A stretch of DNA of 41,207 bases from Microcaldota archaeon (GCA_016194335.1 JACQBR010000009.1:1-41207); one strand, 5' to 3'. Counted from the first letter of the stretch, positions 1 to 8,051 are shown. Numbers and translations: made by a program. The notes: generated from the sequence alone by a model not told the origin.

Positions 1-1316
1 ACGACGGCGGCAACCTTCCCCTCGTGCGCCCCGGGCCTGCCACGATTGCACTGCTTTTCAATGTCGCTTGCAAGCTCGTCGCTCTTGCTTCCCTCCCCGT
101 GCACGACGAAGACCTTCTCCAGGCCCTTGACGCTTTTGGCGAATTTCACAAGCTCGTCGTGGTCGCTGTGCGCGGAAAGCGGCGCCTGGGAGACATTCAT
201 CCTCACTTCCACATTCCTGCCTTTAAGCTCGATTTCATCCGCGCCTTCAAGAAGCTTGCGGCCGAGGGTGCCTTCGCCCTGGTACCCAACGAGCACGAGG
301 GCATTTTCCCGGCCCGGGGCAAGCTTTTCCAGATACATCATCGCCGGCCCGCCGGTGAGCATCCCGCTGGTGGCGACAATCACGCACGGCCCGCCCTGCA
401 GTACGTCGCTTCTGTCCTTCTTTTCCGGAACGCGGTAGTTCTCGCTCTTGAACGGGTCGTCGTCGCTGGTGAGGATGCGGCGCTGCACCTCGCGCTTGAG
501 GTAGATTGCGTTGTGGCGGTAGATTCGCAGCGCCTTTTTCACCATGCCGTCGAGATAAATGGGGACTTTTGGGAGCGAGCCGGAGCGCATGAAGCTTTCG
601 AGAGTGAAAAGGACCTCCTGGCCCCTTCCGATTGCAAACGAGGGAACGAGCACCTTCCCGCCCTTCCTGAGCGAATCTCCCACGAGGTTGACGAAGTTTT
701 GCGCAAGCGCCTTGCTTGAAAGGTGGCGGTCGGCCTTCGAGCCGTAAGTGCTTTCCAAAATCAGGCCGTGCGCCTCGACGCCCATCGTCGCGCCGTCAAG
801 CAGGCGCGTCTCGCGCAGGTTGACATCGCCGCTGTAAAGCAGCGTCCGGCCCCCCTGATTCACCTTCACCAGTGACGAGCCGAGGATGTGCCCGCTTTGG
901 AAAAACTCGATTCCGCTCCTGGCGAATTCCCCCCCGTCCTCGAACTCCACGATGCGCGTGGAGGCAAGAAGCTTCGAAACGTCCCTTTCCGAAAACGGCC
1001 GCGTTCCCTTCTCCCCCGCCAGCTTCAAATAATCGGCGTAAAGCAGCTGGATGAGGTCCCTCGTCGGCTTGGTGAGGTAGAGGTCGCGCTTGTAGCCCAT
1101 CCCGTAAATTGCCGGAAAATACCCGGAGTGGTCCAGGTGCGCGTGCGAAAGCACCGCGTGCGAAAGCGAATGCACGTCATTCTTTCCAAGCAGGGGGTGC
1201 TCTTCCTTCTCTCCCAGCTTCACCCCGCAGTCAAGAAGAATCCTCGACTGCCCCTCGTGAAGAAGGAAGCAGCTGCGGCCGACCTCGCGAACACCGCCGA
1301 GAAAATGGATTTTCAA
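1..1316 (-). CDS. beta-CASP metallo-beta-lactamase ribonuclease (aCPSF2-like), 3' end cut off by window edge
   Basis: Reading the minus strand gives about 438 residues running off the left edge. The start is TTG at 1316, with GGAG about 8 nt upstream, giving MKIHFLGGVREVGRS. Visible motifs are the zinc-binding HAHLDH (motif 2), a GH in SGHILGSS (motif 3), SGDVN (motif 4), the beta-CASP acid in ESTYG, the switch segment VATSGMLTGGPA and the C-terminal SAHSDHDEL. This order is that of archaeal CPSF/RNase J-type nucleases, which process or degrade RNA using two Zn ions. No N-terminal KH domains precede the lactamase domain, so it resembles the short aCPSF2 class rather than aCPSF1. It is divergent from the gene at 1480. 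The family assignment is firm; endo- versus exonuclease activity cannot be told. Confidence 0.92.
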   Translation of the reverse strand, partial: MKIHFLGGVREVGRSCFLLHEGQSRILLDCGVKLGEKEEHPLLGKNDVHSLSHAVLSHAHLDHSGYFPAIYGMGYKRDLYLTKPTRDLIQLLYADYLKLAGEKGTRPFSERDVSKLLASTRIVEFEDGGEFARSGIEFFQSGHILGSSLVKVNQGGRTLLYSGDVNLRETRLLDGATMGVEAHGLILESTYGSKADRHLSSKALAQNFVNLVGDSLRKGGKVLVPSFAIGRGQEVLFTLESFMRSGSLPKVPIYLDGMVKKALRIYRHNAIYLKREVQRRILTSDDDPFKSENYRVPEKKDRSDVLQGGPCVIVATSGMLTGGPAMMYLEKLAPGRENALVLVGYQGEGTLGRKLLEGADEIELKGRNVEVRMNVSQAPLSAHSDHDELVKFAKSVKGLEKVFVVHGEGSKSDELASDIEKQCNRGRPGAHEGKVAAV

Positions 1317-1479
1317 ACTTATTGACTCCAGAACATCTAAGAGGCGGGCAAGCTTATTATCTTTACAACATTCGGCAGATCCGGGATTTTGGTTGCAATG
1401 GTTCATCGTGCCATTGGCGGAACCGCCCAATCTTACCTCTAAGAAGGGCCTTTTTATCCAGAGCAAGCACTAATTACTC

Positions 1480-2112
1480 ATGCAGCAAGAGGGGCAGGGC
1501 GCCTCGGAAGCCGGCGGGCTGGGGCTGGCCAAAATCAGGGAGGGCTTCTATAAAATCGTCATCGAGAGATATGCCGAGGCGATAAACGCGGGGGAGGAAA
1601 AGACCGTCCCCGAGCTCAAGGCCCTCGTCAACCCCCTTGACGCGAGCGTGCAGGCGCTAAGGCAGGAAACCGTCTCCAAGATGGATGTTGGCGAATACAG
1701 GTTCGAGAGGGATTTTCTCGCCTACGCCGAACGCGCATTTTCCGCAGTTCAGGGGCTTGCAAAAATCCACAGCGAGGTTTCTCCAAGCTTCTGGCTTGCC
1801 CCGCGCGAAATGCTCCTTCTCGGCGCGGCGGACGCATTCGACCGGTGCATCCTCCTCTGCTCGCTCCTGATTGCGGGGGGTTCTCCGGCCGCGAAAATCC
1901 GCGTTCTGGAATTGGAAGGCGGGGCGCGGCATCCCGTCGTCGTCTTCTCCCACGCCGAAAGGCAGTACCTCCTCGACGCGACGCAGGAATCAAGCGCCCT
2001 CACCCACGCAGGCACGCTGGAGGAAATATTTGCGCAATACACTTCAGGCGGAAGGAAAGTCTCAAAAAGCGCATTTGAGTTCAACAATGAGGAATACGCG
2101 GAATTCGACTAG
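1480..2112 (+). CDS. transglutaminase-fold protein with apparently lost catalytic Cys
   Basis: This is a 210-residue protein. Residues about 112-170 resemble the transglutaminase-like core: a helix ending CSLLIAGG, then a strand with GARHPVVVF (H151) and YLLDAT (D166), which match the His and Asp of the triad. The position where the catalytic Cys sits, in a G-x-C-x-D context, reads Ala119 followed by D121. The domain is therefore probably non-enzymatic or uses another residue. The N-terminal half is predicted helical, with no signal peptide and no TM. A T-rich TATA-like tttttat lies about 28 bp before the ATG, suggesting a leaderless mRNA. An alpha/beta hydrolase follows after 15 bp, so the two are probably co-transcribed. 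The fold call is by eye and moderate; the function is unknown. Confidence 0.6.
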   Translation: MQQEGQGASEAGGLGLAKIREGFYKIVIERYAEAINAGEEKTVPELKALVNPLDASVQALRQETVSKMDVGEYRFERDFLAYAERAFSAVQGLAKIHSEVSPSFWLAPREMLLLGAADAFDRCILLCSLLIAGGSPAAKIRVLELEGGARHPVVVFSHAERQYLLDATQESSALTHAGTLEEIFAQYTSGGRKVSKSAFEFNNEEYAEFD

Positions 2113-2127
2113 CGGCGGCTGAAATTC

Positions 2128-2898
2128 ATGAAGAATGCGACTGAAGTCCATTTTCCCAATTCCAAGGGCGAAAGGCTCTGGGGCAGGCTCTTCAAACCCG
2201 CAGCCACGACCAGCCGATGCGTCATCATCTGCCACGGCTTTGCGGGCAAGAGCAGTTCGAGGAACAAAATCTCCTGGGCGCGGCACCTAAGAAAGCTGGG
2301 ATTTGCAGTCTTGGCATTCGACTTTTCGGGATGCGGCCGCTCGCAAGGCGCGTTTAGGAAAACGAGCCTGGGCAAGCAGGTCGGCGACCTCGAATCGGCA
2401 ATCGCATTCCTGTCCAAGCGCGGCTACTCGGAATTCGGCCTTGCGGGCCACAGCTTCGGCGGAATCGTTTCTCTCGTCGAGGCGGGAGGGGGAAAATGGA
2501 AGAGAAGAATAGGCGCGGTTGCCGCCATTGCATCTCCCTTCCTCATCCACAAATATCCCGACGTGCTGATGGAGAAAGAAGTGGTTAAAAACTGGAAGAG
2601 GACTGGCGCCATCTCCTTCCGCGACGGCGGGTTCGGCTATTCGCTTGACTACTCGTTCAAACTCGACCAGAAGAAATACGATTTTGCAAAAATCATTCGG
2701 GGCGTGAAGGTGCCTATGCTCATCGTGCACGGAACGGCGGATAAGATCATCCCTTCTTATGAGGCGAAAATGATTTTCGGCAAAGCGAAGTGTGGGAAAA
2801 AGCTCCTGCTGGTCAAGGGCGCGGACCACCGGTTTTCGGGGCACGGGAGGGAAATTTGCAATGCGCTGGGAGAGTTCTTTCTCGAAGAGTTAAAATAA
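2128..2898 (+). CDS. alpha/beta hydrolase (serine aminopeptidase S33-like)
   Basis: This is a 256-residue cytosolic hydrolase. The nucleophile elbow is GHSFGG (S109), the acid lies in HGTADKIIP (D205) and the base in GADHRFS (H234). CHGFAG near residue 38 fits the oxyanion-hole segment, and the DFSGCGRS stretch precedes the lid region. This arrangement is typical of small archaeal esterase/acylglycerol-lipase-like proteins of the S33 group. The substrate cannot be deduced. It follows the transglutaminase-fold gene by only 15 bp and is followed by a small regulator gene, so a short operon on the plus strand is likely. Confidence 0.85.
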   Translation: MKNATEVHFPNSKGERLWGRLFKPAATTSRCVIICHGFAGKSSSRNKISWARHLRKLGFAVLAFDFSGCGRSQGAFRKTSLGKQVGDLESAIAFLSKRGYSEFGLAGHSFGGIVSLVEAGGGKWKRRIGAVAAIASPFLIHKYPDVLMEKEVVKNWKRTGAISFRDGGFGYSLDYSFKLDQKKYDFAKIIRGVKVPMLIVHGTADKIIPSYEAKMIFGKAKCGKKLLLVKGADHRFSGHGREICNALGEFFLEELK

Positions 2899-2925
2899 TT
2901 CCGGCTGGTAATTCAATTGGATTCC

Positions 2926-3117
2926 ATGGACAACGGGATAAAGGACCTCCGCGGCCAAAGCGGCATGACACAGGAGGAGCTTGCAAGGCGGGCGGGCGTC
3001 ACGCGGCAGACGATAATCGCGCTTGAGGGCGGGAAGTACAACCCCTCCTTGCAACTGGCATTCAGGATTTCGAAAGTATTCTCAAAAAGCATAGAAGAGG
3101 TTTTCCACCATGGCTGA
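2926..3117 (+). CDS. XRE-family helix-turn-helix regulator
   Basis: This is a 63-residue single-domain HTH protein. It contains a classic Cro/CI-type segment, [18 protein letters not shown] followed by [17 protein letters not shown], and ends in IEEVF as in the small archaeal/bacterial YgzD-type regulators. I chose the ATG at 2926; an in-frame TTG at 2917 would add three residues. The last bases overlap the start of the next gene (3110), a membrane protein of the DUF2178 type. This pairing recurs in other genomes, where the regulator probably controls the pair. DNA-binding is confident; targets are unknown. Confidence 0.85.
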   Translation: MDNGIKDLRGQSGMTQEELARRAGVTRQTIIALEGGKYNPSLQLAFRISKVFSKSIEEVFHHG

Positions 3118-3508
3118 AGCCCCCGCTTCACTCGCGGGCGAAGTGAGCGCACTCGGCGGCCTTGCGCTTGTCGGCGTCCTTTTCAACTATTTCCTCCCCC
3201 CGGGGCTGCCGAGGGTGGGGGACGGTTTTGTGATGCTCTCCCTCGCGGGTTTGCTCTACATCTACTTCAGGTACGTCAAGCTCAAGGAAACCGGCGGGAC
3301 GGACGAGAGGGTGGAATACCTCGCGGGCCTCGCGGCGAAGGAAACCCTCAAGTTCGTGGCAACCGCGCTGCTCGCCCTCGTCCTCGTTTCGAACTTCGCC
3401 AGGGGATTCAACCCCAGCTACAAGGACGTCGCGGTCATCCTCTCCTCTCTCACGGCAATGTCGTACGCGGGGTTCTACCTCTACCACGAGAAGAAGCAGG
3501 TAGGCTAA
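3110..3508 (+). CDS. small membrane protein, DUF2178-like
   Basis: This is a 132-residue protein with about four predicted TM segments: [45 protein letters not shown] and the [18 protein letters not shown] region. A short charged loop, [19 protein letters not shown], resembles the conserved loop of DUF2178 proteins. The start overlaps the end of the HTH gene by 8 bp, indicating translational coupling. The function is not known. The association with an XRE regulator is typical of the family. Confidence 0.65.
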   Translation: MAEAPASLAGEVSALGGLALVGVLFNYFLPPGLPRVGDGFVMLSLAGLLYIYFRYVKLKETGGTDERVEYLAGLAAKETLKFVATALLALVLVSNFARGFNPSYKDVAVILSSLTAMSYAGFYLYHEKKQVG

Positions 3509-3510
3509 GC

Positions 3511-3528
3511 CCCCGCCGCCCTGCGGGG
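3511..3528 (+). terminator. GC hairpin after the DUF2178-like gene
   Basis: CCCCGC and GCGGGG form a 6-bp stem directly after the stop codon, followed by TTTAAAA. The TTTAAAA may also serve as the TATA box of the downstream rpoK, so terminator and promoter abut. The hairpin is seen directly; the function is inferred. Confidence 0.4.
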
Positions 3529-3610
3529 TTTAAAAGCCTTCCAGCCACTTAAACATTATCGTCGTTTTCTTAGGCCATCCAATCTCCGGCAAAAGAGCGT
3601 GCTTGAAAAT

Positions 3611-3805
3611 ATGCCCAAAACCCATTCGGAAACCCTCACCCACTACGAACGCGCAAGGCTCGTCGGGGCGCGCGCGTTGCAGCTTGCCATGGGCGCACCT
3701 CCCCTCGTAAAGGCGCCAGGCGGGCTGGTGAGCGCGGTGAAGCTTGCCTTCCTCGAGTTTGAGAAGTCGGCAATACCGCTCAAGGTAGTGCACGACGCGG
3801 CGTGA
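3611..3805 (+). CDS. rpoK: DNA-directed RNA polymerase subunit K (Rpb6/omega homologue)
   Basis: This is a 64-residue protein with the signature YERARLVGARALQLAMGAP followed by AVKLAFLEFEKSAIPLKV. It matches the conserved core of archaeal RpoK, eukaryotic Rpb6 and bacterial omega, which clamp the C-terminus of the largest RNAP subunit during assembly. An in-frame GTG at 3599 would add four residues; ATG 3611 is preferred. The length is normal for archaeal RpoK. It stands alone here between convergence-free neighbours and is not in the common RNAP/ribosomal operon arrangement. Confidence 0.93.
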   Translation: MPKTHSETLTHYERARLVGARALQLAMGAPPLVKAPGGLVSAVKLAFLEFEKSAIPLKVVHDAA

Positions 3806-3819
3806 AGGCCGGAAATCAA

Positions 3820-3846
3820 AGGCCGTTCCCGATAGCGGCCTTCGCA
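3820..3846 (+). terminator. inverted repeat downstream of rpoK
   Basis: AAGGCCG and CGGCCTT form a 7-bp stem about 20 bp after the rpoK stop codon. There is no clear T-run after it, so intrinsic termination is only a possibility. The remaining 125 bp before the next gene are pyrimidine-rich, with no ORF I can support. Confidence 0.3.
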
Positions 3847-3973
3847 CCGCGAGGCTGCATGAGTTTCCCCGGCTCGCTAAACCTCTTTCCCACTTCACCC
3901 CCAAAACCCATTTTTTGTTTCTCTTCTTCCAATAGCCCCTAATTAATTCCATGCGACTACTAATGGTGACGGT

Positions 3974-5050
3974 ATGGAAAAACTTCAGCCGATGAACAAC
4001 CTCGACTACTTCGTCGAGCTGGACGAGATGAAGGTGTTGGAAGGAGGGAGGCTTTCGGGCGTTTACGACGCCGCGAACGGATTCCGCCTGAAGTTCAACG
4101 CGGGGGGCGAGAGGAACGCCACCGTGCAGAACGGGATACGGCTTCATCTCACAAGCCTTGTCGAACCCGCGCCACCGGCGCAATCGAGCTTCGTGCGCCT
4201 GCTTCGAGACAAGCTCGACAATGCGATCGTGGAGAAGGTCGAGCAGGCCAACTTCGACCGCATAGTGCAGATCTCGTTTGCAAAGAAGGAGAAGTTCAGG
4301 CTCGTTCTCGAGCAGTTCGGCAAGGGGAACCTCATCCTCACCGACGGCGAGGGGAAGATAATCCGGCCGATGAGGGGGGAAGAATTCTCCTCAAGAAAAC
4401 TTCGCGTGGGGGAAAAATACGCGGCACCGCCATCGGCCAAATTGCATCCCCGCGAGTTGGATGGAAAGATGCTTGATGAAATTTCCAATTCGGGCGGGGA
4501 CAAACCCGGAATCGTTGCCATCCTGAGTTCGAAAATCAACTTCCCGCCGTTTTACCTCGAGGAGGCGTGCGCGAGGGCCGGAATAGGATTTTCCGCAAAG
4601 GTCGCGCAAATCGAGGGCAAAAAACTCGAACAGCTCGTCTCGTGCATAAAATCGATGGCTGCGGGGGAGGGAACTTCGCCCTGCGTTTTCTACTCTGGCG
4701 GCCAGCCCGTTGCCTTCAGCGCGTTTAAGATGGAGAAATTCGCCCAATATGGCTTTGAACGGAAAGCGTTCGCAACCTTTTCCGACGCGCTTGACGACTA
4801 CTACCGCCACGGCCACGAAACCCGCGCCCGGGAGGAAGGCTCGCAAAAAACCTGCAACGAGCTCTCCAAGCTCGCCCACTCCATTGATGCGCAGAAGGAG
4901 GCGATTGGAAAATTCGAGGGGGAAGAGAGGGAAAACCGGGCCGCGGGGGAGTGGATTTACGAGAATTACGAAAAAGTGGAGAGGGCGTTGGAGGAAGCGA
5001 GAAAAAAGGGGGAGAAAAACGCCGTGATTGACGCCGAAGCCATAAGTTGA
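3974..5050 (+). CDS. NFACT-N domain protein (RqcH/Rqc2-type), lacking the NFACT-R half
   Basis: This is a 358-residue protein beginning MEKLQPMNNLDYFVELDEM. It shows the NFACT-N/FbpA layout: an LDxxxxxxEL-type start, a strand-rich segment with RLHLTS near residue 55, KLDNAIVEKVEQANFDRIV, LEQFGKGNLILTDGEGKIIRP, then the VAILSSKINFPPFYLEEACARAGI helix-hairpin region and a terminal coiled coil. Proteins of this family act at obstructed large ribosomal subunits in ribosome quality control. Full-length homologues are about 550-680 aa with a C-terminal NFACT-R (DUF814) domain; here translation stops inside the coiled coil. The start has GGTGA 5 nt upstream. A twin-hairpin repeat begins about 140 bp after the stop. 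The family call is good; whether it is truncated or naturally split is open. Confidence 0.8.
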   Translation: MEKLQPMNNLDYFVELDEMKVLEGGRLSGVYDAANGFRLKFNAGGERNATVQNGIRLHLTSLVEPAPPAQSSFVRLLRDKLDNAIVEKVEQANFDRIVQISFAKKEKFRLVLEQFGKGNLILTDGEGKIIRPMRGEEFSSRKLRVGEKYAAPPSAKLHPRELDGKMLDEISNSGGDKPGIVAILSSKINFPPFYLEEACARAGIGFSAKVAQIEGKKLEQLVSCIKSMAAGEGTSPCVFYSGGQPVAFSAFKMEKFAQYGFERKAFATFSDALDDYYRHGHETRAREEGSQKTCNELSKLAHSIDAQKEAIGKFEGEERENRAAGEWIYENYEKVERALEEARKKGEKNAVIDAEAIS

Positions 5051-5192
5051 GCGAATCACCTATACCCCCGCCCACCCCCAAAAGCGCGAAATTTCTGGAG
5101 AAGCGGAAAAACTAACCGGCCGGAATCGGAAAATTAAAAAAGAAATGATTGGTGGATTAGGGAGAAATAAGAGTATGGGAAGAAAGGCTGAA

Positions 5193-5289
5193 CTGATAGC
5201 TGATTGCATAAATAATGGAACATTGCCAGCAATCCGCTAGTTGCAAATCGCACTTCTAAAGTTCCAGAATTAATGCGATTTGCTATCAG
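5193..5289 (+). repeat. twin-hairpin repeat, copy A
   Basis: This 97-bp element has perfect 8-bp terminal inverted repeats (CTGATAGC / GCTATCAG). Inside are two hairpins. The first has arms GCTGATTGC and GCAATCCGC (one mismatch, only in this copy). The second has arms GCAAATCGCA and TGCGATTTGC, which are perfect. Loops are about 21 nt, and a short TAGTT joins the hairpins. It is near-identical to copies B, C and D. The stop codon of the minus-strand PRC-barrel gene lies in its right terminal repeat. Between 5051 and 5192 I see no supportable gene. Confidence 0.9.
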
Positions 5290-5546
5290 TTGCCCAGTTC
5301 CCTGCGGTCCACCACCATAACGTCCTTGACGTCAAGCACGCTGGCGTAGGGGATGGTGATGAGCCCGCCGCCCTCCTGGTCCGCGCGCGAGGCGAGGGAC
5401 GAGTCGGGGTTGGGTTCGATAATCACGCGCTCGATCTTCCCGGAAAGCTCGTTCATGTAAAGGTCGACGATGCGGCCGAGCTCCTCCCCGTCGGTGGTGA
5501 TGATCCTCTTTCCGGCCAATTGCTTGGCAATAGCGTATTTCACCAT
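5286..5546 (-). CDS. PRC-barrel domain protein
   Basis: This is an 86-residue, all-beta protein with AKQLAGKRIITTDGEELGRI, VDLYMNELSGKIERVIIEP and GGGLITIPYASVLDVKDVMVV. That is the standard PRC-barrel pattern also found in photosynthetic reaction centre H subunits and RimM. Archaea carry many stand-alone PRC-barrels, often with roles linked to cell division (CdpB) or RNA metabolism. Which applies here cannot be read from sequence. The gene is divergent from 5715, and its stop codon falls inside twin-hairpin copy A. Confidence 0.85.
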   Translation of the reverse strand: MVKYAIAKQLAGKRIITTDGEELGRIVDLYMNELSGKIERVIIEPNPDSSLASRADQEGGGLITIPYASVLDVKDVMVVDRRELGN

Positions 5547-5714
5547 GTCGTGTCTTCACCTGCTCCTCATTCGATGGGTTGAACGTTTAGCGCCCCTTCT
5601 TTGGCGCGCAGTTAAATCAATCTCTCATGAGTCTTTAAATAAGTTTGTTTAAGACGAGCGCAGCCTTTTAAACCACCGTCCGCCTAATGCATCAACTCAG
5701 CAGGTGATTCTCTA

Positions 5715-6023
5715 ATGCCGATGGATTTTCCCTCAAGCAACATGGTGAAGGGCGAGAAGATGAAGGTCTCGGCCGAGGTGGTCAAGACCATAGACGCGCT
5801 GAAAAAGGCGGGCTTCACGCCCGTCGACGCGGTGTTCGAAGGTGCGGTGGGGGTGAAGGAAGACGCCACGCTCGAGTTCATGGACAAGCTCAACGACGGC
5901 CAGCTAGTAACCGGCGTCATCCGGGTGATTTACACCGTGGGCGAGGACCAGGTGCGCTTTGTCGAGATTCCCGTGGGCCAGCAGCAGCCGCCCGAAGAGG
6001 GAATGCCGGAAGGCGGCAGGTAA
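5715..6023 (+). CDS. hypothetical small conserved-looking protein
   Basis: This is a 102-residue soluble protein that I do not recognise. It is mixed alpha/beta (VSAEVVKTIDALKKAGF, then AVFEGAVGVKEDATLEFMDKL, then a strand run to RFVEIPVG) and ends in a Pro/Gly/Gln-rich tail. Good translation signals support it: a TATA-like CTTTTAAAC at about 5667 and AGGTGA about 8 nt before the ATG. It is divergently arranged with the PRC-barrel gene. Confidence 0.7.
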   Translation: MPMDFPSSNMVKGEKMKVSAEVVKTIDALKKAGFTPVDAVFEGAVGVKEDATLEFMDKLNDGQLVTGVIRVIYTVGEDQVRFVEIPVGQQQPPEEGMPEGGR

Positions 6024-6183
6024 AGCGCCGGGAATGCTTCCGCCAATTTAGTTTTTCAACAAGCCACACCATTCGTTGGGTGACGAAAACTTTTTTCGCC
6101 GGCGCGGGCTTTAAATTCGTAATTTCCCAAATTTTTTCTTATCGTTCTTCCAATCATAGTCTAACAAAATTGAGGTGGTTCGC

Positions 6184-6573
6184 TTGGCAAGGAATGAATC
6201 AATGTCGGGAATGGTGGGCAAGGGAAGCTTCTGGCCCGTCATCGGCGCGTGGGCTTTTCTCATCGGCCTCGTGGTTGCCGTGCTGGCAGGCGTCTTTGCG
6301 CCCGGCTCGGCGATGGTGGGGCTGGTGCTCGGGGTAATCGGCGTCGTAATCGGCCTGGTCAACGTGACTGAAGGCGAGGCGGTGACGTTCCTCGTTGCCG
6401 CCATTGCGTTCGTCGTGTCGTCCAGCAGCCTCGTGGCCGTGATAACCTCCCTCACGCCGGGAGTGACCGGCGCGTGGCTCGCGGGAATCCTCAGCTACGT
6501 CAACGTAGTGGTTGCGCCCGCAGCCGCCGTGGTTGCCATCAAGGCAATCTACGGGGTTTCAAGAAGCCAATAA
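6184..6573 (+). CDS. small polytopic membrane protein, hypothetical
   Basis: This is a 129-residue hydrophobic protein with about four TM spans (WAFLIGLVVAVLAGVF, MVGLVLGVIGVVIGLV, VTFLVAAIAFVVSSSSLVAVI and VNVVVAPAAAVVAIKAI). I chose TTG 6184 because GAGGTGG lies about 7 nt upstream; GTG 6175 is in frame but overlaps that site. The TATA box is CTTTAAAT at about 6109. A strong hairpin terminator follows the stop codon. The family is not recognised. Confidence 0.65.
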   Translation: MARNESMSGMVGKGSFWPVIGAWAFLIGLVVAVLAGVFAPGSAMVGLVLGVIGVVIGLVNVTEGEAVTFLVAAIAFVVSSSSLVAVITSLTPGVTGAWLAGILSYVNVVVAPAAAVVAIKAIYGVSRSQ

Positions 6574-6581
6574 GACAAATT

Positions 6582-6612
6582 GGGCCTTCGGGCCCCTTCT
6601 TCTTTTCTTAAT
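6582..6612 (+). terminator. intrinsic-type terminator
   Basis: GGGCC-TTCG-GGCCC forms a 5-bp GC stem with a UUCG tetraloop, followed by a long pyrimidine/T-rich tract, 9 bp after the stop codon of the membrane-protein gene. Confidence 0.7.
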
Positions 6613-6684
6613 TTCCTTAACTCCAGTAACCGCAAACTCACTTTCCTTCAGGCCGCAACAATTCCGTATCGCCACAGGATAAGC

Positions 6685-7182
6685 CTACTGCTTGTAACCC
6701 CTTATGCGCTCCTTCTCGTTCACCCGCTTTACCCACCTGCCGCTTGCGGTGTTGGTCATCTTTTCGCCGAACGCGTGCGCCCTGACTAAGTCGCTTTCGG
6801 TAAGTTCCCCCCTGCCGAGGTAGGTGAGGATGCCTTTTGTCCTTATGGAAAGCGTTCCGAGCACTACCCCGCCTTTCTTCTCAACGGTTTTCGAGAGGTT
6901 CCCGACCGCCTTCTTTCCGGCGTGGGAGTAGGTGCAGAAAAAGGCGGCTTTCCTGCCGCCGGACCAGTCGGCCTTTTCGACAATGGAACGGATTGAGGGG
7001 TCGGCGTGCAGGGCGTACACCCCGCTTCCTATGAATGCGAGGTCATACGCTGAAAGGTTGGGCTTCTTGTCGGTTGTGACCAGCTCCGCCTGCGCGCCAG
7101 TCCCGGCCGCTCCCGAAAGGATTTCAAGCGCGAGCCTTTGGGTCACGCCGGCCTTGGGAGGATGGAGAACTAGCACCAGCAT
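6685..7182 (-). CDS. flavodoxin-like domain protein
   Basis: This is a 165-residue protein starting MLVLVLHPPKAGVTQRLA, which fits the first strand and phosphate-loop of flavodoxin folds. It continues with DLAFIGSGVYALHADPSIRSIV, then KAAFFCTYSHAGKKAVGNLSKTV and GVVLGTLSIRTKGI, the usual strand-loop order of flavodoxin/HemG-like proteins. ATG 7182 is preferred over an upstream ATG at 7209 because the fold begins here and GGGTGT lies upstream. The gene is divergent from the lipoprotein gene and shares a symmetric TATA element with it. A redox role with FMN is inferred. Confidence 0.75.
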   Translation of the reverse strand: MLVLVLHPPKAGVTQRLALEILSGAAGTGAQAELVTTDKKPNLSAYDLAFIGSGVYALHADPSIRSIVEKADWSGGRKAAFFCTYSHAGKKAVGNLSKTVEKKGGVVLGTLSIRTKGILTYLGRGELTESDLVRAHAFGEKMTNTASGRWVKRVNEKERIRGYKQ

Positions 7183-7225
7183 TTGAAAGGGACACCCGTA
7201 GAAAAACAATTGCCCGAATATACGG

Positions 7226-7233
7226 TTTTAAAA
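7226..7233. promoter_or_regulatory. symmetric TATA box shared by two divergent genes
   Basis: The palindrome TTTTAAAA sits about 33 bp from the lipoprotein start (7266) and about 45 bp from the flavodoxin start (7182). It can be read as a TATA box in both directions. It is the only TATA-like site in the 83-bp gap. Confidence 0.55.
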
Positions 7234-7265
7234 GCAGAGTCGATATTAATCAGTCGGGTCGTTTG

Positions 7266-7832
7266 ATGGACTGGCAAAAATTCATTTTTCTAGCCGCACC
7301 CATTGCCGCAGCGCTGGTCCTTGCGGGATGCCTCTCGGGCACGAACAATGCTGACCTCGCCTCGTCCAAGGCCGCGGTCGCACAGCTTAACGATAAGTGC
7401 AACGCGCTGGAAGGGAAGAACGCCGAACTCCAGCAATCGCTCGCCCAATCGCTCAACAGGGAAGGCGACTGCGACAAGAGGATAACCGCGGCAAAGGCGG
7501 AAACGGCCCAAGCCAGGCAGGAATATGCTGACGGCCTGCAGGCAATCCGCGCCTCCATCGTCGCCTCAAAAGTCGATCCGCTCAACTCCAGCCGCGCGAA
7601 CGCGGAGGCGAAATACGCCGACATAAGCGCGCTCGCGTGCCGTTATTACCTCGGTTACGGCGGCTGGCTCACCGGCTCGAATGTCACCGTGCCCAACGGC
7701 TGCGCCCTCTACCTCGACGCGTACATCAACGCGAGCAACTTCTACATCCAGCAGGTCAAGGCTCAGGCCGCCACCCCGGACGCGACGCTTGCACTCATTG
7801 ACAACCTCACCGCGTCTGCAAACGGCGGTTGA
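7266..7832 (+). CDS. secreted lipoprotein with coiled-coil segment
   Basis: This is a 188-residue protein with a signal peptide (FIFLAAPIAAALVLAGC) ending in a lipobox LAGC, so it is probably lipid-anchored on the outer face of the membrane. Residues about 30-85 form a heptad-like Ala/Gln/Glu/Lys coiled coil. The C-terminal part contains CRYYLGYGGWLTGSN and several Cys that could form disulfides. An in-frame TTG lies immediately upstream (7263). The family is not recognised. The 95 bp after it, before the repeat copy B, show nothing. Confidence 0.75.
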   Translation: MDWQKFIFLAAPIAAALVLAGCLSGTNNADLASSKAAVAQLNDKCNALEGKNAELQQSLAQSLNREGDCDKRITAAKAETAQARQEYADGLQAIRASIVASKVDPLNSSRANAEAKYADISALACRYYLGYGGWLTGSNVTVPNGCALYLDAYINASNFYIQQVKAQAATPDATLALIDNLTASANGG

Positions 7833-7926
7833 ACCGGCTTCTTCGCCAAGACCAACGCGCGCCATCCCTCCCCTGCGCCTAGGTTCTTTCGAGAGTTCGC
7901 GCCGCCCCTCTTGGATTATTGCCTGA

Positions 7927-8023
7927 CTCATAGCAAATCGCATTAATTCTGGAACTTTAGAAGTGCGATTTGCAACTAGCGGATTGCTGGCAATGTTTCA
8001 TTATTTATGCAATCCGCTATCAG
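7927..8023 (-). repeat. twin-hairpin repeat, copy B
   Basis: This is the same 97-bp element as copy A in opposite orientation. Hairpin arms GCAAATCGCA/TGCGATTTGC and GCGGATTGC/GCAATCCGC are perfect. The outer ends are CTCATAGC and GCTATCAG (one mismatch). It differs from copy A by one loop base (GAAAC versus GGAAC) and by the intact stem 1. It lies between the lipoprotein gene and arsR and does not overlap a gene. Confidence 0.9.
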
Positions 8024-8051
8024 TTTAGCTGCGGACCGTGTTGGGATAATG

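Noticed and set aside
1-1325. Long plus-strand open frames opposite the beta-CASP gene
   Set aside because: The minus strand encodes a full set of metallo-beta-lactamase/beta-CASP motifs; the plus-strand frames are GC-driven shadows.
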